Origin: Herbaspirillum sp. DW155
GTDB lineage: Bacteria > Pseudomonadota > Gammaproteobacteria > Burkholderiales > Burkholderiaceae_D
Length of the DNA stretch: 64,000 bases
Direction: 5' to 3'
NCBI RefSeq assembly: GCF_037076565.1
Contig: NZ_AP029028.1
Location: 5,270,001 to 5,334,000 of the forward strand
Shown: positions 8,827-17,747 of the stretch, piece after piece
Layout of the letters: each line of letters opens with the position of its first letter
Position numbering within the stretch: the stretch's first letter is position 1
Position numbers and translations under genes: made by a program
The notes under the pieces: model-generated
The model's database searches: none
Told to the model about the DNA's origin: nothing
The model's input: the letters and a program-made list of their open reading frames with translations, nothing else

Positions 8827-9522
8827 TTATGCGCGCACGGTGCGTTGTTCGATGCGCTTCTCGGGCGTGGCATTGACCACGATGCGATGCACGAAGATGC
8901 CGGGGGTGTGGATCTGGTCCGGGTCGAGCTGGCCCACTTCGACCAGTTCTTCCACCTCCACCACGGTGACCTTGCCGGCCATGGCCACGTTGGGGTTGAA
9001 GTTGCGCGCGGTCTTGTTGAAGACCAGGTTGCCGGCCTTGTCGGCCTTCTGCGCCTTCACCAGCGACACATCGGCCACCAGCGAACGTTCCATCACGTAG
9101 CGCTCACCGTCGAACTCGCGCACTTCCTTGCCCTCGGCCACCAGCGTGCCCACACCGGTCTTGGTGAAGAAGGCGGGGATGCCGGCGCCACCGGCGCGCA
9201 GCTTCTCGGCCAGGGTACCTTGCGGGGTGAACTCCAGTTCCAGTTCGCCGGCCAGGTACTGGCGCTCGAATTCCTTGTTCTCGCCCACGTAGGAAGCGAT
9301 CATCTTCTTGATCTGGCGGGTGGAGAGCAACTGGCCCAGGCCGAAACCATCGACACCGGCGTTGTTGGAAATGGCGGTCAGGTTCTGCACGCCCGAATCA
9401 CGCAGGGCGGCGATCAACGCCTCGGGGATGCCACACAGGCCAAAGCCGCCGACCGCAATGGTCTGGCCGTCCTTGACGATATCTTTCAACGCGGTGGCCG
9501 CGTCTGGATACACTTTGTTCAC
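8827..9522 (-). CDS. scoA: 3-oxoacid CoA-transferase subunit A
   Basis: 231 residues, the usual alpha-subunit length. It has the CoA-binding [10 protein letters not shown] motif near residue 25 and the conserved [22 protein letters not shown] and NFNPNVAMA segments. It is the first gene of the scoAB operon. The 254-base divergent interval to the PAS-LuxR gene at 9777 must hold its promoter. Its expected role is ketone-body or short-chain 3-oxoacid use. Confidence 0.92.
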   Translation of the reverse strand: MNKVYPDAATALKDIVKDGQTIAVGGFGLCGIPEALIAALRDSGVQNLTAISNNAGVDGFGLGQLLSTRQIKKMIASYVGENKEFERQYLAGELELEFTPQGTLAEKLRAGGAGIPAFFTKTGVGTLVAEGKEVREFDGERYVMERSLVADVSLVKAQKADKAGNLVFNKTARNFNPNVAMAGKVTVVEVEELVEVGQLDPDQIHTPGIFVHRIVVNATPEKRIEQRTVRA

Positions 9523-9776
9523 GAGTCTCCTTTCGGCTCTTGTCTTGCGAGCAGGGTTGCAAGCGGGCCGGCGGACATGCCGGCTTCAACAGGGAGGGGC
9601 AGAGGGGCTTCTCTTGCACGACGCGCGGGGACGTCGCCAGGCACCGTTCGGCTCCGGATAGCGCCAAATATCATAGGGCAGCTGAAATAGGCCATACAAT
9701 ACGGTAAAAATACCTGGCGCAATGCAGCATGGTACCGCCAGGTGCGAGGGATCCGCCGAATATTTGCAGCAACTCC

Positions 9777-10337
9777 ATGACCCAGCCACTTCCCATCGAT
9801 TTCGAACAGGTTTTCATGCACGCGCCCATCGGCATGTGCGTCTCGCACAATCGCATCATCCAGCAGGCCAACCTGGCCATGGCGGCGATGTTCGGCTACG
9901 AGGTGGAGGCGCTGCGGCAGACTTCCTTCCAGGAAATCTATCCCACCGCCGACGAATTCGAACGCACCGGATTGCGCCTGGTGCCCCTCCTCAACGAGAA
10001 GGGATTTTATTCGGACGAGCGCATCATGAAGCGCTCCAACGACGAGATGTTCTGGTGCCACGTCACCGGCCATGCCCTGAACCGCGACAACCCGCACGCG
10101 GCCGGCATCTGGACCTTCGAGGACGTCAGCGCCAAGCGCCCCATCGCCCCCGGCCTGACCCCGCGCGAACGCGAGATCGCCGCGCTGCTGGTGGAAGGCA
10201 AAACCAGTAAGCTCATTGCACGCCAGGTGGAACTGAGCCCGCGCACGGTGGAAATGCATCGCGCCCGATTGATGCGCAAGTTCGCCGCGTCCACCTCCTC
10301 CGAACTGGTGCACAAGCTGCTGAGCATCACGCCCTGA
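9777..10337 (+). CDS. PAS-LuxR transcriptional regulator
   Basis: 186 residues: an N-terminal PAS domain (QVFMHAPIGMCVSHNRIIQQ, then a WTFEDVSAKR end strand) and a C-terminal LuxR/FixJ HTH (LTPREREIAALLVEGKTSKL then PRTVEMHRARLMRKF). The ATG at 9777 fits the PAS boundary better than the one at 9729, although neither has a strong ribosome site. It is divergent from scoAB and is the likely regulator of that operon. No receiver domain is present, so a ligand signal is more likely than phosphorylation. Confidence 0.88.
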   Translation: MTQPLPIDFEQVFMHAPIGMCVSHNRIIQQANLAMAAMFGYEVEALRQTSFQEIYPTADEFERTGLRLVPLLNEKGFYSDERIMKRSNDEMFWCHVTGHALNRDNPHAAGIWTFEDVSAKRPIAPGLTPREREIAALLVEGKTSKLIARQVELSPRTVEMHRARLMRKFAASTSSELVHKLLSITP

Positions 10338-10347
10338 TCACCCTCGC

Positions 10348-11292
10348 TCAGAACGGCAGGTCCGCAAAACGCTGCGCCAGGAAATCCAGCATCGTACGCA
10401 AGGTCGCCGGCATGTGCTTGCGCGAGGCATAGACGCCATACATGCCCAGCTGCAAGGGTTCGTAATCGGGCAGCAATTGCACCAGATGGCCGCTTGCCAC
10501 CAGCGGCGCCACCATATAGGCCGGCATGTGGCCGATCCCCACACCGGCGAGCACCGCCTGCAGCAACACCGTCACCTCGTTGGCGCTGATGGTGCCGCCC
10601 ACCGCGACGCTTTGCGTCTGCGTCTTCGTCTGCGTCTTCGCGGAGGCAGCCCCCTTGCCGCCCCTGGTTTTTTTCTTCTTCGGATCGAATTGCCACAGGC
10701 TGCGTCCCACATAGGAATGCGTCAGGCAATTGTGCAAGGCCAGCTCCTCCACCTTGCGCGGCGTGCCGTGGCGCGCAAGGTAATCCGGCGTGGCGCAGAT
10801 GACCGAGTGGCAGACCCCCAGCGGACGCGCAATCAGGTTGGGTTCCAGCCGGTTGGTCATGCGGATGGCCAGGTCGATGCGTTCTTCCACCAGGTTCACG
10901 GTGCGATCCAGCGCCAGCAGGTCCACCGCCACGCCCGGATAGCGGCGACCGTAATCCACCACGGCCTGGATCAGCTGGGTCTGCGCAAAGGAGGTGCTGG
11001 CGGTGATGCGCAAGAGCCCGCGCGGTGTTTCGTCGGGGCCATCGAGGGCGTGGCGCATGTCCTCGGAATACTCCAGCATCTGGCGGCAACGCGGCAGCAG
11101 TTCGTTACCGGCTGCGGTCAGCGAGATGCGCCGCGTAGTCCGGTGCAGCAGCCGCGCGCCCACCCAGTCTTCCAGCTCGGCCACGTAGCGCGAGACCACC
11201 GGGCGCGACAAGTCCAGCTGTTCGGCCGCCGCCGACAGGCTGCCGCTGTCCACCACCGTCACGAAGACCTGCATGGCCATCAGGCGATCCAT
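10348..11292 (-). CDS. LysR-family transcriptional regulator with a basic low-complexity insert
   Basis: 314 residues. The winged HTH is at 1-60 (GSLSAAAEQLDLSRPVVSRY) and the remainder is a two-lobed effector domain. Between WQFDP and VGGTISANEV sits an insert of about 25 residues rich in Lys, Thr, Gln and Ala (KKKKTRGGKG, then two TQTKTQ-like repeats) that normal CrgA-type LysR proteins lack. It corresponds to a 12-base tandem duplication at 10614-10640. The gene is divergent from the MBL gene at 11418, with an inverted repeat between them. Confidence 0.92.
   Translation of the reverse strand: MDRLMAMQVFVTVVDSGSLSAAAEQLDLSRPVVSRYVAELEDWVGARLLHRTTRRISLTAAGNELLPRCRQMLEYSEDMRHALDGPDETPRGLLRITASTSFAQTQLIQAVVDYGRRYPGVAVDLLALDRTVNLVEERIDLAIRMTNRLEPNLIARPLGVCHSVICATPDYLARHGTPRKVEELALHNCLTHSYVGRSLWQFDPKKKKTRGGKGAASAKTQTKTQTQSVAVGGTISANEVTVLLQAVLAGVGIGHMPAYMVAPLVASGHLVQLLPDYEPLQLGMYGVYASRKHMPATLRTMLDFLAQRFADLPF
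10614..10640. repeat. 12-base tandem duplication inside the LysR gene
   Basis: GTCTGCGTCTTC is repeated twice in tandem with partial flanking copies. It encodes the TQTKTQTQ stretch of the LysR effector-domain insert and keeps the frame. Confidence 0.75.
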
Positions 11293-11315
11293 TGCGCTTC
11301 CTTTTTCATTTGAAC

Positions 11316-11360
11316 GATTTCAGAAACAAACTGTGATCGATTATGCTGTTTTTCGAAATC
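11316..11360. promoter_or_regulatory. Probable LysR operator in divergent promoter region
   Basis: An imperfect inverted repeat GATTTC-AG-AAACA ... TGTTT-TTC-GAAATC with an 18-base spacer lies between the divergent LysR gene (start 11292) and the MBL gene (start 11418). Its size and position are as expected for a LysR tetramer site controlling both genes. The role is inference. Confidence 0.5.
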
Positions 11361-11417
11361 AAAAGCGATCCTATGATGACCACTCCTGACACCCATACAC
11401 CTCTTTTCGGAGTCGCC

Positions 11418-12314
11418 ATGTTTTCCACCCGTCGCCTGCTGCGTCCCCTGCTGGCCATCGCGGCCACCGGCCTGCTGGCCTTCTCGGGCGCTGCCGTCCA
11501 GGCCGCCGCCCCGCTCAAGCTCGATATTTACAATCCCGGCAAGGAAGCCCTCTTCCCGGTCAGCTCGGTGCTGGTCACGGGTGAGCGCGAAGCGATCCTG
11601 GTCGATGCGCAATTCGGCCAGCGCGAAGCGCAGCAGCTCGTGGAAAAGATCCGCGCCAGCGGCAAGAAGCTGACCACCATCTACATCAGCCACGGCGACC
11701 CGGATTACTACTTCGGCCTGGAAGCCCTGCACGCCGCCTATCCGGAAGCAAAGATCGTGGCCTCCGCGCCGACCGTGCAACACATCAAGGAAACGGCTGC
11801 CGGCAAGCTGGCTTACTGGGGTCCGAAGCTGGGTGACAATGCCCCCCGCGCGACCATCACGCCGGAAGTGCTCAAGGGCAAGACGCTGACGCTGGAAGGC
11901 CGCAGGCTGGAGATCGTCGGCCTGGACGGTCCGCAACCGGATCGCAGCTTCGTCTGGATTTCTTCGCTCAAGGCCGTGGTCGGCGGCGTGGTCGTGGCCG
12001 GCAACATCCACGTATGGATGGCCGATACGCAAAGCATGAAGTCGCGCCTGGACTGGCTCGGTACGCTGGGCCGCATCGAAAAACTGAAGCCGGCCATCGT
12101 CGTACCCGGCCACTATGCCGCCGGTGCGCCGCTGGACATCGCCTCGGTGCGTTTCACCCGCGACTACCTGAAGGCCTTCGACCAGGAAGCCGCCAAGGCC
12201 GCCGATGGCAATGCCCTGATCGCCGCCATGAAGCAGCGCTATCCTGACCTGGGCGACACCGGCTCGCTGGAGCTGTCGGCCAAGGTCATCAAGGGTGAAA
12301 TGAAGTGGCCCTGA
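11418..12314 (+). CDS. Periplasmic MBL-fold hydrolase-like protein with altered metal motif
   Basis: 298 residues starting at an ATG with GGAG at good spacing; earlier frame starts only add a leader without signal character. Residues 1-33 are a Sec signal peptide ending AAVQA-AAPL. The body is a metallo-beta-lactamase fold (SSVLVTGEREAILVDAQFG, VVPGHYAAGAPLD). The signature HxHxDH loop reads SHGDPDYYFG, so two of the histidine ligands are replaced by Asp and Tyr. It heads a rightward group with an NmrA-like and a DsbA-like gene and is divergent from a LysR regulator. Substrate unknown. Confidence 0.85.
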   Translation: MFSTRRLLRPLLAIAATGLLAFSGAAVQAAAPLKLDIYNPGKEALFPVSSVLVTGEREAILVDAQFGQREAQQLVEKIRASGKKLTTIYISHGDPDYYFGLEALHAAYPEAKIVASAPTVQHIKETAAGKLAYWGPKLGDNAPRATITPEVLKGKTLTLEGRRLEIVGLDGPQPDRSFVWISSLKAVVGGVVVAGNIHVWMADTQSMKSRLDWLGTLGRIEKLKPAIVVPGHYAAGAPLDIASVRFTRDYLKAFDQEAAKAADGNALIAAMKQRYPDLGDTGSLELSAKVIKGEMKWP

Positions 12315-12410
12315 CGCGGCCTGAGTTGATCCTGACTTTAACCTGACTTGACCCCGGCTCGATTTGCTCCCAATCTGCTCGCAGCCCCTCCACCTCAGAA
12401 AGGAAACATC

Positions 12411-13022
12411 ATGAAAATCGCACTCATCGGCGCCTCCGGCAACGTCGGCACCCGCATCGTGGACGAAGCCCTGCGCCGCGGCCACAACCTCATCGCCATC
12501 GCCCGCGACGCCGGCAAGATCGCCCAGCGCACCGGCGTGACCGCCGTCTCGGCCGACGTCAAGGACGCCAGCGCCCTGGCCGTGGCCATCAAGGGGGCCG
12601 ACGTGGTGATCTCCAGCGGCCGCTTCACCGCCTTCGGCGCCACCGACCTGCTGCCGGCCGTGAAGGCCGCTGGCGTCAAGCGCCTGGCTGTCGTGGGTGG
12701 CGCTGGCAGCCTGGAAATCGCACCGGGCAAGGCGCTCATCGATACGCCGGAATTCCCTGCCGAATACATGCCCGAGGCTTCCGGCGGCCGTGATTTCCTC
12801 AATGCCCTGCGTGAGGAAACCGAGCTGCAATGGACCTACCTGTCGCCTTCGGCCATGTTCGTCCCCGGTGAGCGCACCGGCCAGTTCCGCCTGGGCAAGG
12901 ACGAACTGCTGGTCGATGCCGATGGCAAGAGCTGGATCTCCTACGAGGATTACGCCGTCGCCCTGCTGGACGAACTGGAACAACCCAGGCACGTACGCGC
13001 ACGCTTCACCGTGGGCTACTGA
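12411..13022 (+). CDS. NmrA-like NAD(P)-dependent epimerase/reductase
   Basis: 203 residues beginning MKIALIGASGNVGTRIVDEA, a GxxGxxG Rossmann motif at the extreme N-terminus. AAAGGAAA precedes the ATG at 12411. The body (ADVVISSGRF, RLAVVGGAGSLEIAPGKALI, WTYLSPSAMF) matches the small atypical-SDR group that includes YwnB and flavin-reductase-like proteins, where a classical YxxxK is absent. It follows the MBL gene after 96 bases and is probably in the same LysR-controlled group. Confidence 0.88.
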   Translation: MKIALIGASGNVGTRIVDEALRRGHNLIAIARDAGKIAQRTGVTAVSADVKDASALAVAIKGADVVISSGRFTAFGATDLLPAVKAAGVKRLAVVGGAGSLEIAPGKALIDTPEFPAEYMPEASGGRDFLNALREETELQWTYLSPSAMFVPGERTGQFRLGKDELLVDADGKSWISYEDYAVALLDELEQPRHVRARFTVGY

Positions 13023-13045
13023 GCCCATTCGCATCACGGGCCTGA

Positions 13046-13073
13046 TGGTGCAGAAAACCTCAGGCCCGGTGCA
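13046..13073 (+). repeat. Copy of the GTGCAGAAAACGTCA-type element
   Basis: TGGTGCAGAAAACCTCAGGC followed by CCGGTGCA matches the element at 19330-19357 with two differences in 28 bases. It is also the loop and right arm of a hairpin (GGGCCTGA pairs with TCAGGCCC) between the NmrA-like and DsbA-like genes. Confidence 0.6.
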
Positions 13074-13102
13074 ACATCATTCAAGTTCAAGGACATCGCA
13101 TC

Positions 13103-13828
13103 ATGAGCGCTTCGGCCACCCCGCACGAGACCGTGCTTCACTACATCCACGATCCGCTGTGCGGCTGGTGCTACGGCGCCGCGCCGCTGGTGGCGGCGGC
13201 GCGCGCGGTGCTGCCGGTGCAGGCGCACGGCGGCGGCATGATGGCCGGACGCAACCGCCGCCGCGTCGACGCGCAGTTGCGCGAGTACGTGATGCCGCAT
13301 GACCAGCGCATCGCGCAGATGACCGGACAGGCTTTTGGCGAACGCTACTTCAACGGCTTGCTGCGGGATAACGAAGCCGTCTTCGACTCGGCCCCGCCGA
13401 TTGCTGCCGTGCTGGCGGTGCAGGCGATCAAGGGCGAAGCGGCCGGTCTGGACATGCTGGCCGCGATCCAGAGTGCGCATTACCATCATGGGCGACGCAT
13501 TTCGGAACTGGCGACGCTGACCGAACTGGCGCAGGCACTGGGCATCGAACCCGCCGCCTTCGCCAGCGAGATGCAGCGTGTGGAATCGGAAGAACTGGCC
13601 GACCATATCGAGGCCAGCCGTGAATTGCTCAACTACGTCGGAGGACGGGGCTTCCCGACCTTCGTGCTGCAACGGGGCGACACGCTGGAGGTGCTCGATA
13701 CCGGGCGCTGGCTGGGGCAGCCGGAAGAGTGGGCGCGCTATCTGCGTGATGAGACAGCGGCCGCGCCGGTGGACGCATCGGAGAGCGCGCCGGTCCGCTG
13801 CGATCTGCAGACCGGCCGTTGCGACTGA
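13103..13828 (+). CDS. DsbA-family thiol oxidoreductase-like protein
   Basis: 241 residues with the active-site motif CGWCYG near residue 22 (DPLCGWCYGAAPLVAAA), a helical insertion and a thioredoxin-fold second half with a cis-Pro segment GGRGFPTFVLQ. No signal peptide is seen, so it is probably cytoplasmic, like the FrnE/2-hydroxychromene isomerase-like branch. Two more cysteines close the protein (RCDLQTGRCD), which is unusual. It is the last gene of the rightward LysR-linked group. Confidence 0.85.
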   Translation: MSASATPHETVLHYIHDPLCGWCYGAAPLVAAARAVLPVQAHGGGMMAGRNRRRVDAQLREYVMPHDQRIAQMTGQAFGERYFNGLLRDNEAVFDSAPPIAAVLAVQAIKGEAAGLDMLAAIQSAHYHHGRRISELATLTELAQALGIEPAAFASEMQRVESEELADHIEASRELLNYVGGRGFPTFVLQRGDTLEVLDTGRWLGQPEEWARYLRDETAAAPVDASESAPVRCDLQTGRCD

Positions 13829-13841
13829 GCCTGGGGCCGGT

Positions 13842-14483
13842 TCAGACCGGCAGGCCCAATGCGCGCAATTGCGCCCGGGTCGCTGCGGCATCGACGTGAT
13901 GGATGCCCTGCCAGCCCAGCGCGCGGCAACCGTCGATGTTCTTTTGCAGGTCATCGATGAAGACCAGTTCTTCCGGCTTCAGACCCGGCAGATGCCGTGA
14001 ATAGCGCTCCAGCGCGATCTCGAAGATGCGCGGCTCGGGCTTGATGCAACGCTCGTGGCCCGAGACCACGATATCGAGAAACAGCTGCAGGAAATCGTGA
14101 TAGTCCCGCGCATGCGGATAGGTCTCGGCAGACCAGTTGGTGAGACCGAACACCGGCACCTGCTGCGCATGCAATTCGCGCAGCAAGGCCACGCCCTCGG
14201 GCAATGGACCAGGCAGCATCTCGATCCAGCGGTCATAGAAGGCGCGGATCAGCGCCTCGTGCCGGGGATGCTGCCGGATCAGCTGCGCGGTGCCTTCGGC
14301 CAGGGTGCGGCCGCCGTCTTGCTGCACATTCCATTCGGGCGAACAGATGTGTGTGAGGAAATGGTCGCGCTCCTGCTCGTCAGCGATCAGCTTGCGATAC
14401 AGATGCTGCGGGTTCCAGTCCAGAAGTACGCCGCCGAAATCGAAGACGACGGCGCGGATGGGGCTTGGTGCAGAAAACGTCAT
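13842..14483 (-). CDS. HAD-IA family hydrolase
   Basis: 213 residues with all four HAD motifs: DFGGVLLDWNP (nucleophile Asp), LTNWS, the Lys of IKPEPRIFE, and VFIDD. A helical cap of about 70 residues sits between motifs I and II, as in the YihX/haloacid dehalogenase-like group of phosphatases. The ATG at 14483 is preferred to a TTG at 14519. A copy of the recurring GTGCAGAAAACGTCA motif lies over the start and encodes the first codons on the other strand. The gene converges with the DsbA-like gene. Substrate unknown. Confidence 0.88.
   Translation of the reverse strand: MTFSAPSPIRAVVFDFGGVLLDWNPQHLYRKLIADEQERDHFLTHICSPEWNVQQDGGRTLAEGTAQLIRQHPRHEALIRAFYDRWIEMLPGPLPEGVALLRELHAQQVPVFGLTNWSAETYPHARDYHDFLQLFLDIVVSGHERCIKPEPRIFEIALERYSRHLPGLKPEELVFIDDLQKNIDGCRALGWQGIHHVDAAATRAQLRALGLPV
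14466..14482 (+). repeat. Copy of the GTGCAGAAAACGTCA element over the HAD start codon
   Basis: TGGTGCAGAAAACGTCA is identical to the copy at 19331. On the minus strand it supplies the bases right after the HAD hydrolase start ATG. Confidence 0.6.
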
Positions 14484-14626
14484 GGTTGGGCTCACTCTTT
14501 CAGGTTCCGACGGGATCAAGGGTCGTCAGTGTGCCATGACTTCCCGGCGCCACAGAGTGTGGCACGCCAGCCGTGGCCAAGTACATTTCCCCTTCGGGGA
14601 CTGTTTGCATCCTCAGCTACCAGATC

Positions 14627-16045
14627 CTACAACCCCCGCAAAAAATCAAACAACTCCGGCACATCCGCATACCCCACATTGAAGCGGAAGCTGGTCTTGT
14701 GCGGTGACGAGAGATGGAAGAAATCCCCCGGCGCCAGCCAGATGCCCTTCTGCCGTGCCCGGTCCGCGATCTCGCGCGCCGACAGTTCGCAGCCCTCGAT
14801 GGTGGCCCAGCTGAACATGCCGCCGCGCGCCGCCGTAAAGGGCGTCAGGCCGACTTCGGTGAGCTTGGCATTCAGGGTGGACTGGGCATTGAGCAGCGTG
14901 GCATTGAGCGTCTGCACGTGGCGGCGGTGATGGCCTTCGGTCAGGACGTTGTGGACCAGCCGTTCATTGATCTCCGAATTGGTGAGCGTCAGCACCATCT
15001 TGGTATGCACGATCTGCCGCGCCAGTTCGCGCTGGCAGGCGATGTAGCCCACCCGCAGCGAGGGCGCGATGGTCTTGGAATAGCTGCCCACGTAGATCAC
15101 CCGCTGCAAGCCATCCAGCGCGGCCAGCATGGGATCGGTGGCCTGGCCGAGTTCGCGGAAGATGTCGTCTTCCACCACCCAGAAACCATAGCGTTCAGCG
15201 GCCTGCAGCACGCGCATCGCGCAGGCCGGGGTATAGGAGGTGCCGGTCGGATTCTGCAACACGCTGGTGGTGAAGAACATCTTGGGATGATGCGTGCGCG
15301 CCAGCGTATCGAGCATGTCGGTATCGACCCCGCCCGGCGTGCGCGCCACGCCGATCACGTTCAGGCCGGCCAGGCGCAGCATGGCGATGAGATTGCAGTA
15401 ACCGGGATCGTCGATCAACACCGTGTCGCCCGGCTTGGTCATGGTACGGATCACCAGATCCAGCGCCTGCGTGGCGCCGTGGGTGGTCAGCACCTGTTCG
15501 ATGCCCAGCTCCAGCGCCCAATGCCCGAGGAATTGCGTGATGAGCTGGCGCAACGGCGCATAGCCGTATGGATGACCATAGCCGACCTGCTGCGCGCCGG
15601 GGGAACGGATGATGCGGCGCTCGGCCTGGTGCAGGCCCTCGTCGTTGAGCCACTTGCCGGGCAGCCAGCCGCAGCCGGCCTTGATGGGCACGCGCTCATC
15701 GGCAAACATTTCCGAGAGCAGCCAGGCCGAATCGATGACCGGCTCGGGCGGCACGAAGACCGCACGCGCGCCCGCCTGCCCGGCCCGCGCCGCCACGAAG
15801 AAGCCGGCGCCGCGCCGGGCCTGCAGCATGCCGCGGGCGACCAGCTGCTCGTAGGCTTCCACCACGGTGGAAGAGCCGATGTCGTGATGCTGGGCGAACT
15901 GGCGCACCGAAGGCAGACGCTCGCCGGAGCGCAATTCCCCCGTCTCGATCAGGCCGGCCAGGCCGGCCGTCACCTGCTCCAGCAGGCGACGGCCGGTCTT
16001 GCGTCTCAGGTCCAGTTGCAGCGGCGCGCGCGCAGGCTTGGCCAT
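14627..16045 (-). CDS. MocR-family (GntR/aminotransferase) transcriptional regulator
   Basis: 472 residues. A GntR-type winged HTH fills residues 1-80 (GELRSGERLPSVRQFAQHHD, STVVEAYEQLVARGML) and a fold-type-I aminotransferase domain the rest, with IDDPGYCN and the PLP lysine in YVGSYSKTIAPSLRVGYIA. The start at 16045 has AAAGGAT; the frame extends upstream but through the operator region. It is divergent from a beta-alanine-type transaminase and mmsA and, as with GabR or TauR, should sense a PLP-linked amino compound and control them. Confidence 0.93.
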   Translation of the reverse strand: MAKPARAPLQLDLRRKTGRRLLEQVTAGLAGLIETGELRSGERLPSVRQFAQHHDIGSSTVVEAYEQLVARGMLQARRGAGFFVAARAGQAGARAVFVPPEPVIDSAWLLSEMFADERVPIKAGCGWLPGKWLNDEGLHQAERRIIRSPGAQQVGYGHPYGYAPLRQLITQFLGHWALELGIEQVLTTHGATQALDLVIRTMTKPGDTVLIDDPGYCNLIAMLRLAGLNVIGVARTPGGVDTDMLDTLARTHHPKMFFTTSVLQNPTGTSYTPACAMRVLQAAERYGFWVVEDDIFRELGQATDPMLAALDGLQRVIYVGSYSKTIAPSLRVGYIACQRELARQIVHTKMVLTLTNSEINERLVHNVLTEGHHRRHVQTLNATLLNAQSTLNAKLTEVGLTPFTAARGGMFSWATIEGCELSAREIADRARQKGIWLAPGDFFHLSSPHKTSFRFNVGYADVPELFDFLRGL

Positions 16046-16383
16046 GTCATCCTTTCGGGCAAAGTGTCGGGCCGGCGGAGCACTGCATTGCTGCCGCGAG
16101 CCAAAGTGTAGGGGTAAATTCCAAACTGTATTGGTCACTGTATTGGTACCGCCAGACATCCGGATCATGGCGGATTCCCGATGGATAGAGGGTGTCACGA
16201 GATCCCCGGCGGTCGGCGGAAGCACCCGCTTCACGGCGGAAGTAGCAATACAGTTTGCCTTCCTGACCAATACAGTTTCCAGCGAAAATCAAAAGTGTAG
16301 CTAACAATACGGCCACTGTCTGGCAATAATCAAGCACCCTCGACTGATTCTCCAATTTCTCCATTTTTTTCACGGTGCCTGCC
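16046..16383. promoter_or_regulatory. Divergent control region with four MocR operator-like repeats
   Basis: This 338-base gap has no gene. The sequence ACTGTATTGGT occurs at 16125-16135 and 16137-16147 (12-base period). The reverse form ACCAATACAGT is at 16266-16276, with a one-mismatch copy at 16244-16254 (22-base period). MocR regulators of the GabR type bind paired direct repeats of this length. The left pair lies near the regulator promoter and the right pair near the transaminase promoter. The motif is seen; the binding is inference. Confidence 0.65.
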
Positions 16384-17712
16384 ATGTCCAGCCAAGACCA
16401 AACGCATCCGTCCAGCCTGTCGGCCTACTGGATGCCCTTCACTGCCAACCGCAATTTCAAGGCCGCGCCGCGCATGCTGGTGTCTGCCGAAGGCATGCAT
16501 TATCGCGACGACGCCGGCAATGCCATCCTCGACGGCACCGCAGGTCTCTGGTGCGTGCCGCTGGGCCACGCCCATCCCAAGATCGTGTCGGCCGTGCAAA
16601 AGTCGGTGGCCACGCTGGATTACGCGCCCTCCTTCCAGCTGGGCCATCCCAGCGCCTTCGAACTGGCCGAGCGCCTGAAGGCCTATACCGGCGACCGCTT
16701 CGCGCACGTGTTCTATACCGGCTCCGGCTCGGAATCGGTGGATACCGCCCTCAAGATCGCCCTGGCCTATCACCGTGCCAAAGGCAATGCCACCCGCACC
16801 CGCCTGATCGGCCGCGAGCGCGGCTATCACGGCGTGGGCTTCGGCGGCATGTCGGTAGGCGGCATCGGCGGCAACCGCAAGACCTTCAGCACGGCGCTGC
16901 TGCCGGGCGTGGACCACCTGCCGCACACCCACAACCTGGAAAAGAACGCCTTCACCAAGGGCCAGCCGGAATACGGCGCGCACCTGGCCGATGAGCTGGA
17001 ACGCCTGGTCACCCTGCACGACGCCTCCAACATCGCCGCCGTGATCGTGGAACCGGTGGCCGGCTCCACGGGCGTGCTGATCCCGCCCAAGGGCTACCTG
17101 AAGCGCCTGCGCGAGATCTGCACCAGGCACGGCATCCTGTTGATCTTCGATGAAGTCATCACCGGCTTCGGCCGCCTGGGGACGCCCTTTGCGTCCGACT
17201 ACTTCGATGTGGAACCGGACATCTTCACCACCGCCAAGGGCCTCACCAATGGCGTGGTGCCGATGGGCGCGGTGTTCGTGAAGAAGGAAATCCACGACGC
17301 CTTCATGAACGGCCCGGACGGTATAGAGCTGTTCCACGGCTACACCTACTCCGGCCACCCGCTGGCCTGCGCGGCCGGCCTGGCCTCGCTGGAAGTGTTC
17401 CAGACCGAAGGCGTGCTGGAGAATGCGCAGGCGGTGGCGGATTATTTCCAGGAAGCGGCCCATGCGCTGCGCGGCCTGCCGCACGTGATCGACGTGCGCA
17501 CCATTGGCCTCATCGCCGGCATCGAACTGTCTTCCATCCCCGGTCGTGTCGGTGCCCGCGCCTATGACGCCTTCGTGCGCGCCTTCAATGACGGCATCCT
17601 GATCCGCGTGACCGGCGACATCATCGCCCTGTCGCCGCCGCTGATCATCAACAAGCAGCAGATCGACGAACTGTTCGGCAAGCTGGCGGCCATTCTCAAG
17701 AACCTGGCCTGA
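16384..17712 (+). CDS. Omega-amino acid (beta-alanine):pyruvate transaminase
   Basis: 442 residues, class-III aminotransferase. Hallmarks are the N-terminal [26 protein letters not shown], the PLP-aspartate motif [12 protein letters not shown] and the catalytic lysine in TTAKGLTNG. The YWMPFTANR start is characteristic of the beta-alanine/omega-amino-acid group. It would convert beta-alanine and pyruvate to malonate semialdehyde and alanine. mmsA follows 35 bases later and would consume that product. ATG at 16384 is preferred to GTG at 16375. Confidence 0.93.
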   Translation: MSSQDQTHPSSLSAYWMPFTANRNFKAAPRMLVSAEGMHYRDDAGNAILDGTAGLWCVPLGHAHPKIVSAVQKSVATLDYAPSFQLGHPSAFELAERLKAYTGDRFAHVFYTGSGSESVDTALKIALAYHRAKGNATRTRLIGRERGYHGVGFGGMSVGGIGGNRKTFSTALLPGVDHLPHTHNLEKNAFTKGQPEYGAHLADELERLVTLHDASNIAAVIVEPVAGSTGVLIPPKGYLKRLREICTRHGILLIFDEVITGFGRLGTPFASDYFDVEPDIFTTAKGLTNGVVPMGAVFVKKEIHDAFMNGPDGIELFHGYTYSGHPLACAAGLASLEVFQTEGVLENAQAVADYFQEAAHALRGLPHVIDVRTIGLIAGIELSSIPGRVGARAYDAFVRAFNDGILIRVTGDIIALSPPLIINKQQIDELFGKLAAILKNLA

Positions 17713-17747
17713 TCCCCCTTCACGCAAAAAATACGCAAGAAAGATTC

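Noticed and set aside
13842-14519. Start of the HAD hydrolase at TTG 14519
   Set aside because: No ribosome site and a non-family leader of 12 residues; ATG 14483 leads directly into the first HAD strand.
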